Counted from the stretch's first letter, positions 15,574 through 22,679 are shown. The stretch: DNA of 64,000 nt from CAZXIC01 sp964640195 (GCA_964640195.1 CAZXIC010000005.1:20032-84031); one strand, 5' to 3'. The notes: generated by a model from the letters alone, not told the origin. Numbers and translations: made by a program.

Positions 15574-17106
15574 ATGCCTGACAGCAGGAGCGAGTACAGC
15601 CAGGTGATGGCTGTACTGCCTTTTGACATTGAAGCTAGGAGGATGATTTGCATCCTCAACCACGGGGATGCGGTTGAGCTCGGGCTGTTTCCGCTCGACA
15701 GGGCTGAAATAACGAACATGAGGAACGGCAAGAAGACTGTAACAGTGGTGGACGTAACGAAAACAATGGTAGAGGAGAACCAGCTTGGAATTTTCCATGA
15801 TGTAAAGGAAAGGCTTGCGGTTAAGGCAGGCGACAAGGTTAACGTAAAGCCTGTGGAAAAGCCGCAGTCAGTCAGCTTCATCAAAAAGAAGATGGAGGGC
15901 GAAGAACTGAACGAGTCAGAGATTTTGTCAATTGTGAGGGACATAAGCGCGAACAGGCTGAGTGAAATAGAGACAAGCGCTTTCGTTGCGGCTGTCTACA
16001 TCCACGGCTATACACTGGATGAAACAGTTGCGATGACAAAGGCTCTTACTGCAGATGGAAAGCAGCTAAAGCTTGACAAGGGCCCTGTCCTGGACAAGCA
16101 CTGCATTGGCGGAATGAACGGCAGGAGCACAATGATTGTTGTGCCGATTGTGGCTGCAGCAGGCTACTACATCCCGAAAACAAGCAGCAGGAGCATTACC
16201 TCTGCTGCGGGAACAGCTGACGTGATGGAAATCCTTGCCGATGTATGCCTCTCCCTTGAGAAGATAAAGAGGATAACCGAAAGGGTTGGGGGCGTAATCG
16301 CCTGGGGCGGCGCCCTGGACCTTGCACCGGTTGATGACGAGATAATCAAAATAGAGCACCCTTTTGCCCTTGACCCCATCGGGCAGATAATTGCCAGCGT
16401 GATGGCGAAAAAGGCAAGCGTTGGCAGCGAGTACATCGTTGTTGACCTGCCCGTTGGCCAGGACGTGAAAATCCACACGAGGGAGCTCGGCGAGGAGATG
16501 GCGAAGAAATTCATTGAAGTCGGGAAAAAGCTCGGCATGAGGGTGGAGGCAGTGCTCACAGACGGCACTGAGCCGAGCGGCAAAGCGTTTGGGCCGGCAC
16601 TTGAAGCAAAGCACGCCATGCAGATTCTGGAGGGCGAATTTTTTGACAACCTTGCGCAGAAGAGCTGCGAGCTTGCCGGCGCCTTGTTCGAGCTGGTTGG
16701 AAAGACAAAGAAGGGAAAAGGCTACGCGCTTGCAAAGGAAATCCTGCAGAGCGGAAAGGCACTGCAAAAAATGCAGCAAATAATCAAGGCGCAGGGCGCG
16801 AGATGCCTGAAGAGCAGCGACGTTGCCCTCTGCAACACAAAGGCAACCGTCAGGGCAGGCGCCTTCGGCGAAATCAGCAGGATAAATGTAAGGGAGTGCA
16901 TTAGCATCGCAAGGATTGCCGGTTCACCAGGAGACAAAAAGGCAGGGCTGCTTCTGCATGTAGAAGAGGGCGAGAAAATAAAGAAAGGCCAGCCCATGTT
17001 CACAATCTACAGCGGGAACAGGCGGAAACTGCGGTTGGCAGAGCATTATGCGAAAAAAGCGAGTGTTATCGAACTGCAGAAAATCATCCTGCAGAAATTC
17101 CAGTAA
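15574..17106 (+). CDS. deoA: AMP phosphorylase (archaeal DeoA family)
   Basis: About 510 residues. It splits AMP (also CMP or UMP in characterised archaeal enzymes) with phosphate to give the base and ribose 1,5-bisphosphate. After an archaeal N-terminal domain of ~80 residues come the thymidine-phosphorylase-like helices (GEELNESEILSIVRDI) and the phosphate/ribose site (LDKHCIGGMNGRSTMIVVP, KTSSRSITSAAGTADVMEI). ATG 15574 is chosen for GGAG six bases before it; ATG 15607 gives 499 residues and fits the family equally well. Its product is the substrate of the isomerase at 5756. Confidence 0.93.
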   Translation: MPDSRSEYSQVMAVLPFDIEARRMICILNHGDAVELGLFPLDRAEITNMRNGKKTVTVVDVTKTMVEENQLGIFHDVKERLAVKAGDKVNVKPVEKPQSVSFIKKKMEGEELNESEILSIVRDISANRLSEIETSAFVAAVYIHGYTLDETVAMTKALTADGKQLKLDKGPVLDKHCIGGMNGRSTMIVVPIVAAAGYYIPKTSSRSITSAAGTADVMEILADVCLSLEKIKRITERVGGVIAWGGALDLAPVDDEIIKIEHPFALDPIGQIIASVMAKKASVGSEYIVVDLPVGQDVKIHTRELGEEMAKKFIEVGKKLGMRVEAVLTDGTEPSGKAFGPALEAKHAMQILEGEFFDNLAQKSCELAGALFELVGKTKKGKGYALAKEILQSGKALQKMQQIIKAQGARCLKSSDVALCNTKATVRAGAFGEISRINVRECISIARIAGSPGDKKAGLLLHVEEGEKIKKGQPMFTIYSGNRRKLRLAEHYAKKASVIELQKIILQKFQ

Positions 17107-17108
17107 TG

Positions 17109-17930
17109 CTACCTGCTTAGGCTGTTGAATATCTGCACGAATTCCCTTACAGAAATAAGGTTGACTTTCACGTTCTGCATCTGCAGCATCCTGGCTTTTT
17201 TCCTGAACTCTTTCTCTTTCACCCCAACTGCCTGCCTGAAGAAGGGGTATGCATCAAGCAATGCATTCCTCAGGTTCTTGTTCTTGAACCTGAAAACAGA
17301 CTTTATGAAAAGCGAGAATGCCTTTTTGTCAGCAACCCTGCCATGCCTCTGCGTTTTAACCATTTTCACGATGCAGCTTTCACCCTCTGGTTTCGGGAAA
17401 AAGCAGCCAGGCTCCAGCCTCTGCGCGATTTCTATGTCAAAGCTGTGCTGCGTCAAAACACTCAATGCATTGTACTGCTTAAAGCCCGGCAGGGCAGCGA
17501 GCTTTTCCACGAACTCCCGCTGGAAAACGAGCACAGCCAGCTCCGAGCCATGTTGCAGCAGCCTGTACATTATTGCAGCGCTGTGACCATAGGGCGGCAG
17601 GGACACAACCTTGTTGAACCTGGGCAGCTGCACTTCCAGGAAGTCGCCGCAGATAACCTGCAGGTTTTTTTCAGGCAGCTCTTCCCTGAGAAGCCTGCAC
17701 AGCGTTTCATCCAGCTCAACTGCCGCAACAGTGCAGTGCTGCTGCAGGTGCCTTGTGAGGAAGCCTGTGCCGCTGCCTATCTCAAGCACGGTGTCGGTGG
17801 CCTTCAGCTCTGCCAGCTCCACTATTTTAAGCAGCACCGCCTCGTTTACTATGAAGTGCTGCCCCCGCTTTTTGTTTGGTGCAAACCTGTAGCGCACCAT
17901 CAGGTTCTGCAGCTCGTTAAAAAGAGCCAT
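17109..17930 (-). CDS. ksgA: 16S rRNA dimethyladenosine transferase with altered motif IV
   Basis: A 273-residue KsgA/Dim1 enzyme that dimethylates two adenines near the 16S rRNA 3' end. GQHFIVNEAVLLKI and the SAM loop EIGSGTGFL (50-58) are normal, and the C-terminal domain is full length. The catalytic motif expected as N-L-P-Y reads L-P-P-Y (111-114) in VVSLPPYGHS; the Asn that stacks on the target adenine is missing. The protein may be inactive as a methylase, act as an assembly factor only, or use a changed active site. It follows DUF655 in the L21e-rpb4 cluster. Confidence 0.92.
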   Translation of the reverse strand: MALFNELQNLMVRYRFAPNKKRGQHFIVNEAVLLKIVELAELKATDTVLEIGSGTGFLTRHLQQHCTVAAVELDETLCRLLREELPEKNLQVICGDFLEVQLPRFNKVVSLPPYGHSAAIMYRLLQHGSELAVLVFQREFVEKLAALPGFKQYNALSVLTQHSFDIEIAQRLEPGCFFPKPEGESCIVKMVKTQRHGRVADKKAFSLFIKSVFRFKNKNLRNALLDAYPFFRQAVGVKEKEFRKKARMLQMQNVKVNLISVREFVQIFNSLSR

Positions 17931-17935
17931 AAACG

Positions 17936-18502
17936 CTATCTTTTGAACAACCGCTTTTCCTTTGCCGGAGGCCTTGCGAAAAGGTAGTGATTCAGCCCGG
18001 GCTCCTGCAGCTCCAGCTCAATCCTCTTGACTATTGCCTTGAAGGGGTCAGGCAGGAATTTCACCCTCTTGTTCAGGTCGTCAAAAGACTCAAACGGCTT
18101 TTTTGCCCTCTCCCTTATTATGTCCTGCATGTGCTTTTTCCCAAATCCCGGCAGCAGCTCCAGCTGGTGCCTCCTGATTGTGACAGACCCGGCAGTGTTG
18201 TAAAAATCCAGGAAGCGCTTCTGGTCATCCTTGACAATTTTTTCAATCGCCTTCTCCAATTCAGCTACAGCCGTAGAGGTCAGTTCCTCGAATTTTATCC
18301 TCCTCTTTATGTAGTCTATCTTATCCCTCTCCTCCTTTCCAACGTAGATGCTTTCCATGACTTTAAGCTCTGCCTTTGGGATAACCTCAAGCAGCGTAAA
18401 GAACTGTTCGCCAAGCACCTGCGCAAACGGCTCGCTCTTGTAGCTGTCGGGCTTCCCCTTCGGCAGATAATCCAGTACCAATGCCTTTTCCTCGTTCGGC
18501 AT
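17936..18502 (-). CDS. DUF655 family nucleic-acid-binding protein
   Basis: A protein of 188 residues starting MPNEEKALVLDYLPKGKP, the standard start of the archaeal DUF655 family. The N-terminal part is OB/S1-like; the C-terminal part has a helix-hairpin-helix (QLELLPGFGKKHMQDIIRER). Such genes are almost always next to ksgA, rpb4 and L21e, so a role in RNA processing or ribosome assembly is likely but not proven. ATG 18502 preferred to TTG 18514. Confidence 0.9.
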   Translation of the reverse strand: MPNEEKALVLDYLPKGKPDSYKSEPFAQVLGEQFFTLLEVIPKAELKVMESIYVGKEERDKIDYIKRRIKFEELTSTAVAELEKAIEKIVKDDQKRFLDFYNTAGSVTIRRHQLELLPGFGKKHMQDIIRERAKKPFESFDDLNKRVKFLPDPFKAIVKRIELELQEPGLNHYLFARPPAKEKRLFKR

Positions 18503-18520
18503 GCCTAAAACCAACCCTCT

Positions 18521-18856
18521 TTATTTCTTGTATTTCTTGACCAAAAGCAGTATTTTCTGCAGCGTTTGCTCATTCAGCTTTGAATCCTTGGGCAGGAACA
18601 GCTGCAGTATTTCCTTCTTTTCCGGCAGGATGTCAACGATTTTCACAACAACCGCATCGCTAAGCCCGACGATTTTCCGCAGCTCTGCCTGCAGCTTCTC
18701 GCTGCTGGCAACACTGAGCTTTGAGAACTTTTTAGAATACTTGAGCGTCAAATCCTGCTCGTAGCCCAGGTCTTTCTCCTTCTTCCTCTCAGACAGCAGC
18801 TGCTTTACCTCATTCAAGCTCACTGGCTTCTGATGCAGCAGCTTTTCCCCAATCAT
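18521..18856 (-). CDS. rpoF: RNA polymerase subunit Rpb4 (RpoF)
   Basis: A 111-residue small subunit. MIGEKLLHQKPVSLNEVKQL is the N-terminal tip that meets Rpb7; the rest is the HRDC-like helical domain (SEKLQAELRKIVGLSDAVVVKIVDILP). With Rpb7 it forms the polymerase stalk. The gene follows L21e by five bases; a GTG three codons before the ATG would overlap the L21e stop. Confidence 0.92.
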   Translation of the reverse strand: MIGEKLLHQKPVSLNEVKQLLSERKKEKDLGYEQDLTLKYSKKFSKLSVASSEKLQAELRKIVGLSDAVVVKIVDILPEKKEILQLFLPKDSKLNEQTLQKILLLVKKYKK

Positions 18857-18861
18857 CTGCC

Positions 18862-19152
18862 TCACACTCCTGCTTCCCTGAGGTGGGCGCTGTGAACCAG
18901 CAGCCTTTTCTGCAGGCTGCCTTTCCTGACAACAACCGCGTGCAGCTTGCCCTGCTTTCCCGCCACAACGCCGCTGCTGCCGTGATACCCTTTGTGGGGC
19001 ATCCCGCTGTGCTCTGCCGGGTTTATCAATACCCTTACCCTGCTGCCATCCTTGAATTCCCTGAGCAGCTGGTTGACAGTTGCCTTTTTTCCAGTGCCTT
19101 TCATCTTGCTCCTGGTCTTGGCTCTCTTGCCCCTTGCCTTCTTGTTGCTCAC
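18862..19152 (-). CDS. rpl21e: Ribosomal protein L21e
   Basis: A 96-residue basic protein. The SH3-like core shows in FKDGSRVRVLINPAEHSGMPHKGYHGSSGVVAGKQG-type sequence (residues 34-69), the family signature. It starts MSNKKARGKRAKTRSKMKGT. It leads the L21e-rpb4-DUF655-ksgA cluster on the minus strand. Confidence 0.96.
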   Translation of the reverse strand: MSNKKARGKRAKTRSKMKGTGKKATVNQLLREFKDGSRVRVLINPAEHSGMPHKGYHGSSGVVAGKQGKLHAVVVRKGSLQKRLLVHSAHLREAGV

Positions 19153-19233
19153 AGCAATTCACCTTTTCGCCAAATATATCTACTCAAGCTAATACAGCGA
19201 ATAAGAATAAGGGTGCTGGGAAAAATTTAAAAA

Positions 19234-19312
19234 ACCGTTCAAGGCGGCTGTGCAGCCTGCTGGAACGGTACGTGGGGCGGGTGCACCGTAACCCGCTCTC
19301 CCGCGCTTCGGC
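19234..19312. other. Unexplained GC-rich structured element
   Basis: In the gap between the divergent L21e and exonuclease genes, two hairpins stand in AT-rich surroundings. The first has arms ACCGTTC (19234-19240) and GAACGGT (19263-19269) with an inner stem GGCT/AGCC closing a GTGC loop. The second has arms GCGGGT (19277-19282) and ACCCGC (19291-19296). Just after comes CCCGCGCTTCGG (19300-19311), repeated at 21169-21180. It is not a tRNA, SRP RNA or RNase P RNA by any signature I know. It could be a small RNA or an island border. Confidence 0.4.
19300..19311. repeat. 12-bp repeat, left copy (CCCGCGCTTCGG)
   Basis: Identical to 21169-21180. The two copies bracket the AT-rich stretch that carries the exonuclease, PIN and small unknown genes. 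Confidence 0.5.
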
Positions 19313-19431
19313 TTTGTTACAAAAGTAGGGTATTTTTGCAACAGAATTGCTAAAAACAGCAAGTTGTTGAAAAATCACCGGAAGTCTCCTCTATCGTAAG
19401 CCATTTAAAAGCCAAAGTATAAGGCTTAATT

Positions 19432-20052
19432 ATGGGCCATTTATTTTTGGATATTGAAACTTATTCTTCTCCAAAGAATAGCGATTCTTCACTTAATCCT
19501 CACATTGAAGGAGCGAAAGTAATTGTGGTCGCATACAATTACTACGATTCCTTTAAACCACCTAAAAAAGAAGCAATAAAGCCACCAACATTTTTGAAGG
19601 AATGGGAAAGTGATGAGAAAACAATTTTGACCCAATTTTATAAGTTTCTAAAGGAGGCGAGAAGGAATGACCCTTTTTTGAAAATAATTGGTTTTAATAC
19701 AACAAAATTTGATTTACCATACTTGTTTGGGAGGATGTCATTGCTAAAAATAGCACCAGATGAGGAATTACATGAGCTTTTATTTGGACCTTTTGCTGTG
19801 GATATGTTTCAGCTTAGTGCCATAATATCCCCCATAACAAAACAATACGAGCAATTATGGACTATGAATCACAAAGAAACCTCCTCTTTCTTTAAATTGC
19901 AGGAAAAAGAGGGAACTGGTTTGGGATGTAGCAGATTTTACGATGCTGAGGAGTTTGAAAAAATAATGAAATATTGTACAGAAGAGTTCAATCTAGAACA
20001 GATGCTTGATTGCTTTTATCTCCATGTTCTTGAAACATCCCTCAAAGGATAG
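19432..20052 (+). CDS. DnaQ/PolB-like 3'-5' exonuclease domain protein
   Basis: A 206-residue RNase H-fold protein. Exo I is LFLDIETYSS (Asp and Glu ligands), Exo II is IIGFNTTKFDLPYLFGR (Asn and Asp), and the C-terminal YCTEEFNLEQ resembles Exo III with Glu or Asn in place of the usual Asp. This matches predicted exonucleases related to the DNA polymerase B proofreading domain. The gene is AT-rich compared with its neighbours. A TATA box (TTTAAAA near 19407) lies 25 bases before the ATG, so it is probably leaderless and monocistronic. Confidence 0.7.
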   Translation: MGHLFLDIETYSSPKNSDSSLNPHIEGAKVIVVAYNYYDSFKPPKKEAIKPPTFLKEWESDEKTILTQFYKFLKEARRNDPFLKIIGFNTTKFDLPYLFGRMSLLKIAPDEELHELLFGPFAVDMFQLSAIISPITKQYEQLWTMNHKETSSFFKLQEKEGTGLGCSRFYDAEEFEKIMKYCTEEFNLEQMLDCFYLHVLETSLKG

Positions 20053-20114
20053 AGTCAATAAAAGGCGAGTTGTTGAAAAAATAACTCTTTTTTGAAACCC
20101 AACATTCTATTTAT

Positions 20115-20146
20115 ACTTTCCTGCTTGCAGAGGCAGGAAAGTTTTT
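20115..20146 (+). terminator. Perfect hairpin with T-run (terminator), overlapping a TATA box
   Basis: Ten-base arms ACTTTCCTGC (20115-20124) and GCAGGAAAGT (20133-20142) with an eight-base loop, followed by T5. It would end the exonuclease transcript. The T-run also forms a TATA box (TTTTTATAG, centre 20146) 29 bases before the PIN gene ATG. Confidence 0.65.
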
Positions 20147-20174
20147 ATAGTGCTGTGAGTGTTAGTACCTTATC

Positions 20175-20783
20175 ATGTCAAAATGGAAATCTAGGAAAAA
20201 GAAAGAGAAGAAGAGATTAGCAAAAAATAAGTTAGTTCCAATGAATATTGTAAGAAGATGCCTTTACATCATAGAAAATCTAAGAACTATTTATCTAGAT
20301 ACCGCAATTTTGGGCTATAAAACAGACGCTGACAGAGAGCAGAGAAGTGGAAAAAGTTTGCTATGGTTTGTAAAAAGACACAATCGTACAACATTCATCT
20401 CGTTTGTTGATGTTTATGAAATAAGGCCAATTTTTAGAATTAGAAAAGGAAAAGAGAGTTTAAAAAAGAAGATTATTGATGCAACAGAAGAATTCTCCCC
20501 AAAAGTTATTATGGAAAAAGAAACCTTGGAGACATTAAGAAAAAATAGAGATTTTCTGGACTTCCTCTTGAAGCTTGGAATTGAAGATGCTGACGCAGCT
20601 CATTTTACTATCGCTTTATTTAAGAAAATAGATTTGTTTGTAAGCTTTAACAAAAGAATATTTAAAAATAAAAAAACCAGAATCTTGAGGGAGGTAATGC
20701 GAAGAAGACTAAAAATGCCAGTAGTGTGGTGTATAGAAGATATAGAGTCAAATCTTGAAGAAATGAAGAAGCATAATTTTTGA
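20175..20783 (+). CDS. PIN-domain nuclease-like protein
   Basis: A 202-residue protein: a Lys/Arg-rich N-terminus (residues 2-20), then a PIN fold. The acidic residues sit in TIYLDTAILGYKTDA, VYEIRP and IEDADAAHF, with LFVSFNKRIF near the C-terminal strand. PIN proteins are metal-dependent RNases, often toxins, but no antitoxin of the usual kind is adjacent; the small convergent gene at 20789 is the only candidate. AT-rich, probably leaderless. Confidence 0.7.
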   Translation: MSKWKSRKKKEKKRLAKNKLVPMNIVRRCLYIIENLRTIYLDTAILGYKTDADREQRSGKSLLWFVKRHNRTTFISFVDVYEIRPIFRIRKGKESLKKKIIDATEEFSPKVIMEKETLETLRKNRDFLDFLLKLGIEDADAAHFTIALFKKIDLFVSFNKRIFKNKKTRILREVMRRRLKMPVVWCIEDIESNLEEMKKHNF

Positions 20784-20788
20784 AACGG

Positions 20789-21007
20789 CTATTTGCTTAA
20801 ATCTCGATAGAGGCCTATTTTACTAAACTCTCTTCTTAGCTTTCTAAAATATTTTGTAGCCCCTTCGTGAGAATAGATTTCCATCATCTTTGGGGCAGTA
20901 GCTATCTCAATCAGTTCTTTACTGTGCCCATTTGGCCCTATCCTAGGGTTATTAAAAAGCCGCATATAGTCAATGCCAGTATTCTTGACCTTGCTCATCT
21001 TTCTCAC
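20789..21007 (-). CDS. Small unknown protein convergent with the PIN gene
   Basis: A 72-residue basic protein (MRKMSKVKNTGIDYMRL to KIGLYRDLSK) that I do not recognise. A TATA box AGTTTAAAAA (21031-21040, minus strand) is 29 bases before the GTG at 21007, which suggests leaderless initiation there; ATG at 20998 is the alternative. Only five bases separate its stop from that of the PIN gene. Confidence 0.5.
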   Translation of the reverse strand: MRKMSKVKNTGIDYMRLFNNPRIGPNGHSKELIEIATAPKMMEIYSHEGATKYFRKLRREFSKIGLYRDLSK

Positions 21008-21113
21008 TAAATAATTATCATTTAGGAATCTTTTTAAACTGGCATCAATTTAAGACAGCATAATAAGAATTTTTGAACTATAAAAATTTATGCGTTGTCT
21101 ACATAATTCCTGA

Positions 21114-21163
21114 TTTTATGTGCAACTCATTACCTTTTATGTGCAGGATTGATTTTATGTGCA
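21114..21163 (+). repeat. Three direct copies of TTTTATGTGCA
   Basis: Exact copies at 21114-21124, 21135-21145 and 21153-21163; the first and third share the longer form GATTTTATGTGCAA. They lie 115-165 bases upstream of the TBP start and just inside the right 12-bp repeat. They could be a protein-binding array or remains of short tandem duplication. Confidence 0.6.
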
Positions 21164-21168
21164 AACCC

Positions 21169-21180
21169 CCCGCGCTTCGG
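21169..21180. repeat. 12-bp repeat, right copy (CCCGCGCTTCGG)
   Basis: Second copy of the sequence at 19300-19311. With the next G it can fold as a four-base-pair hairpin (CCCG/CGGG). Confidence 0.5.
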
Positions 21181-21192
21181 GCTAAAACTCCC

Positions 21193-21237
21193 CTTTTTTA
21201 AATGTTTGCGAAGCCTTTTTATATAGGGTTTTTAAAG
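21193..21237 (+). promoter_or_regulatory. Promoter region of the TBP gene, three TATA-like boxes
   Basis: CTTTTTTAAATG (21193-21204), CTTTTTATATAGG (21215-21227) and TTTTTAAAGCCC (21229-21240) follow each other. The second best fits an archaeal box. GGGGAG before the GTG at 21280 serves as ribosome-binding site. The multiple boxes could allow TBP to sense its own level. Confidence 0.45.
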
Positions 21238-21279
21238 CCCTTTTTAATGCCTTGAAAACAACCGGGGAGTTGATGCCTT

Positions 21280-21879
21280 GTGCGCTACACCATCGTGAAC
21301 CTTGTTGCCTCAGCGAACCTGAACGCAACGCTTGACCTGTACAACCTTGCGATAACGATTCCGAACATTGAGTATGAACCAGAGCAGTTTCCTGGCGCAA
21401 TCCTGAAGCTGAAGGAGCCCAAAGTTTCAATGCTGCTGTTCAAGAACGGGAAAGTGATTTGCAGCGGCGCGAGCAGCGAGAGGGAAATCAGCCTTGCGAT
21501 AAGGAAGGCAAGCAAGCTGATTCACGAGATACAGAAAAAGGTGAAGGTGCAGAAAAGGGTAAAGTACAACGTCGTTAACCTTGTTGCAACCGCTAACCTG
21601 AACCAGATGCTCGACCTGTTCCAGATTGCCCTGAAGCTTGACAACGTTGAATATGAGCCGGAGCAGTTTCCCGGCGCAATCCTCAGAATCAGCGAGCCAA
21701 AGCTTACCTTGCTCTTGTTCAAGAACGGCAAAATGATTTGCGCCGGCGCAAAGAGGGAATCGCTGTTGAAAAGGGGCCTCAAGGTTGCGGCAGAGCTGAT
21801 TGTCGGAAAACGGAGGAAAAAAGCTGCAAAAAAGCAGGGCAAGGCAGGGAAGAAGAAGGCAAAAGGAAAAAGAAAGTAG
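21280..21879 (+). CDS. tbp: TATA-box-binding protein
   Basis: A 199-residue saddle with two imperfect repeats, each with NLVA(S/T)ANLN, YEPEQFPGAIL and LLFKNGK. It nucleates the preinitiation complex with TFB. After residue ~176 comes a strongly basic tail of Lys-rich sequence (KRRKKAAKKQGKAGKKKAKG), unlike the short acidic tails of many archaeal TBPs. The start is GTG at 21280; an in-frame stop nine bases upstream excludes longer versions. Confidence 0.97.
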   Translation: MRYTIVNLVASANLNATLDLYNLAITIPNIEYEPEQFPGAILKLKEPKVSMLLFKNGKVICSGASSEREISLAIRKASKLIHEIQKKVKVQKRVKYNVVNLVATANLNQMLDLFQIALKLDNVEYEPEQFPGAILRISEPKLTLLLFKNGKMICAGAKRESLLKRGLKVAAELIVGKRRKKAAKKQGKAGKKKAKGKRK

Positions 21880-21925
21880 GGGAAAAACAAGCCTTCCGGG
21901 AACCGCAAAAACGCAGGAAAGCAAG

Positions 21926-21935
21926 CTTTTTAAAG
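21926..21935 (+). promoter_or_regulatory. TATA box of the 5S rRNA gene
   Basis: CTTTTTAAAG is centred 26 bases before the predicted 5' end of the 5S rRNA. Confidence 0.6.
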
Positions 21936-21956
21936 TAGTGCAAACCAATTATATTT

Positions 21957-22074
21957 GATTAGCGGCCATGCCGCAGGGGAAACACCTGGACTCATTCCGA
22001 ACCCAGAAGTTAAGCCCTGCAGGGAAAAGGTTCGCGCTGAGCTGCTGCTTGGAGCGGTCTAGACGCTGCTAATC
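21957..22074 (+). rRNA. rrf: 5S ribosomal RNA
   Basis: A 118-base molecule. The ends GATTAGC and GCTAATC pair as helix I. The interior has the 5S core GAACCCAGAAGTTAAGC with the preceding ATTCCG and the usual loop E region. It stands alone, not linked to 16S/23S genes in this window. Its 3' end is repeated downstream (see the 22062 and 22787 repeats). Confidence 0.93.
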
Positions 22075-22078
22075 ATTA
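22062..22078 (+). repeat. 17-bp direct repeat, left copy at the 5S rRNA 3' end
   Basis: GACGCTGCTAATCATTA: the last 13 bases of the 5S gene plus four flanking bases. An exact copy is at 22787-22803. It would be attL- or attR-like if the bracketed DNA is an integrated element. Confidence 0.8.
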
Positions 22079-22101
22079 AACTAATAGAAGGCCTTTAATC
22101 G

Positions 22102-22638
22102 CTATTTTTTCCAGCGAATTTTTTCAACTTCTTCTTCTCCAATCGAGATTGTTTCATTGCAAACTTGGTTTAAATGAAATGACTTTGTTTTTGGAAAGCA
22201 AACGTTTACGATTTTCTTTCCAAAGTCTTGTGCGGCTTTGATTGCTGGCACAAAGTCTGCATCGCCTGAAACAATAATGCCTCTGTCATAGAGACTCGAA
22301 TAGGCATGCGTTACGATGTCAACTGCCATTCTGACATCAACACCTTTCTCAACTGGCGGCCCTTTTGACCTTTTTTCAAGCCTACCTAACTTTACCTCAA
22401 ATTTTGGAATCTTCGAAAGCGCGGAGAAAAACTTTTGCTGGTTCTGGTAAGCTTTTGGGTCTACTTTCTGATTCAAGGGCGCATTGTAATAGTAGACTTG
22501 AACAAGCCTGTGCTGACCAGCAAGAAAATAAACAAATTTCTCAAAGTCAAGTTTCGCTTTGCCAAAATTCTTAAGTAGGTCATGATAGAGATTGCTCCCA
22601 TCAATAAAAACAATTACTTTCTCTTTCTTAAAGCGCAT
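22102..22638 (-). CDS. NYN-domain (LabA/DUF88) RNase-like protein
   Basis: A protein of 178 residues: FIDGSNLYHDLLKNFG (first Asp), EKGVDVRMAVDIVTHAYS (second Asp pair) and IIVSGDADFVPAIKAAQDFGKKI (third) are the acidic active-site clusters of the PIN-like NYN fold. Relatives are predicted RNases. ATG 22638 gives the family start; upstream in-frame codons run into the palindromic leader. It is the only gene between the 5S rRNA-end repeats and is AT-rich. Confidence 0.85.
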   Translation of the reverse strand: MRFKKEKVIVFIDGSNLYHDLLKNFGKAKLDFEKFVYFLAGQHRLVQVYYYNAPLNQKVDPKAYQNQQKFFSALSKIPKFEVKLGRLEKRSKGPPVEKGVDVRMAVDIVTHAYSSLYDRGIIVSGDADFVPAIKAAQDFGKKIVNVCFPKTKSFHLNQVCNETISIGEEEVEKIRWKK

Positions 22639-22653
22639 GAACAAAACCAGAAA

Positions 22654-22679
22654 CAAGGGATTGCAATTGCAATCCCTTG
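22654..22679. repeat. 26-bp perfect palindrome in the NYN leader
   Basis: Arms CAAGGGATTGCAA and its exact complement meet at 22666/22667 with no spacer. It begins 16 bases upstream of the NYN ATG and could form a cruciform, an RNA hairpin or a dimer-binding operator. Confidence 0.85.

Noticed and set aside
19234..19320. tRNA, SRP RNA or RNase P RNA
   Set aside because: No T-loop GTTCRANNC, no CCA-type acceptor stem, and no SRP domain IV or RNase P core sequence on either strand.
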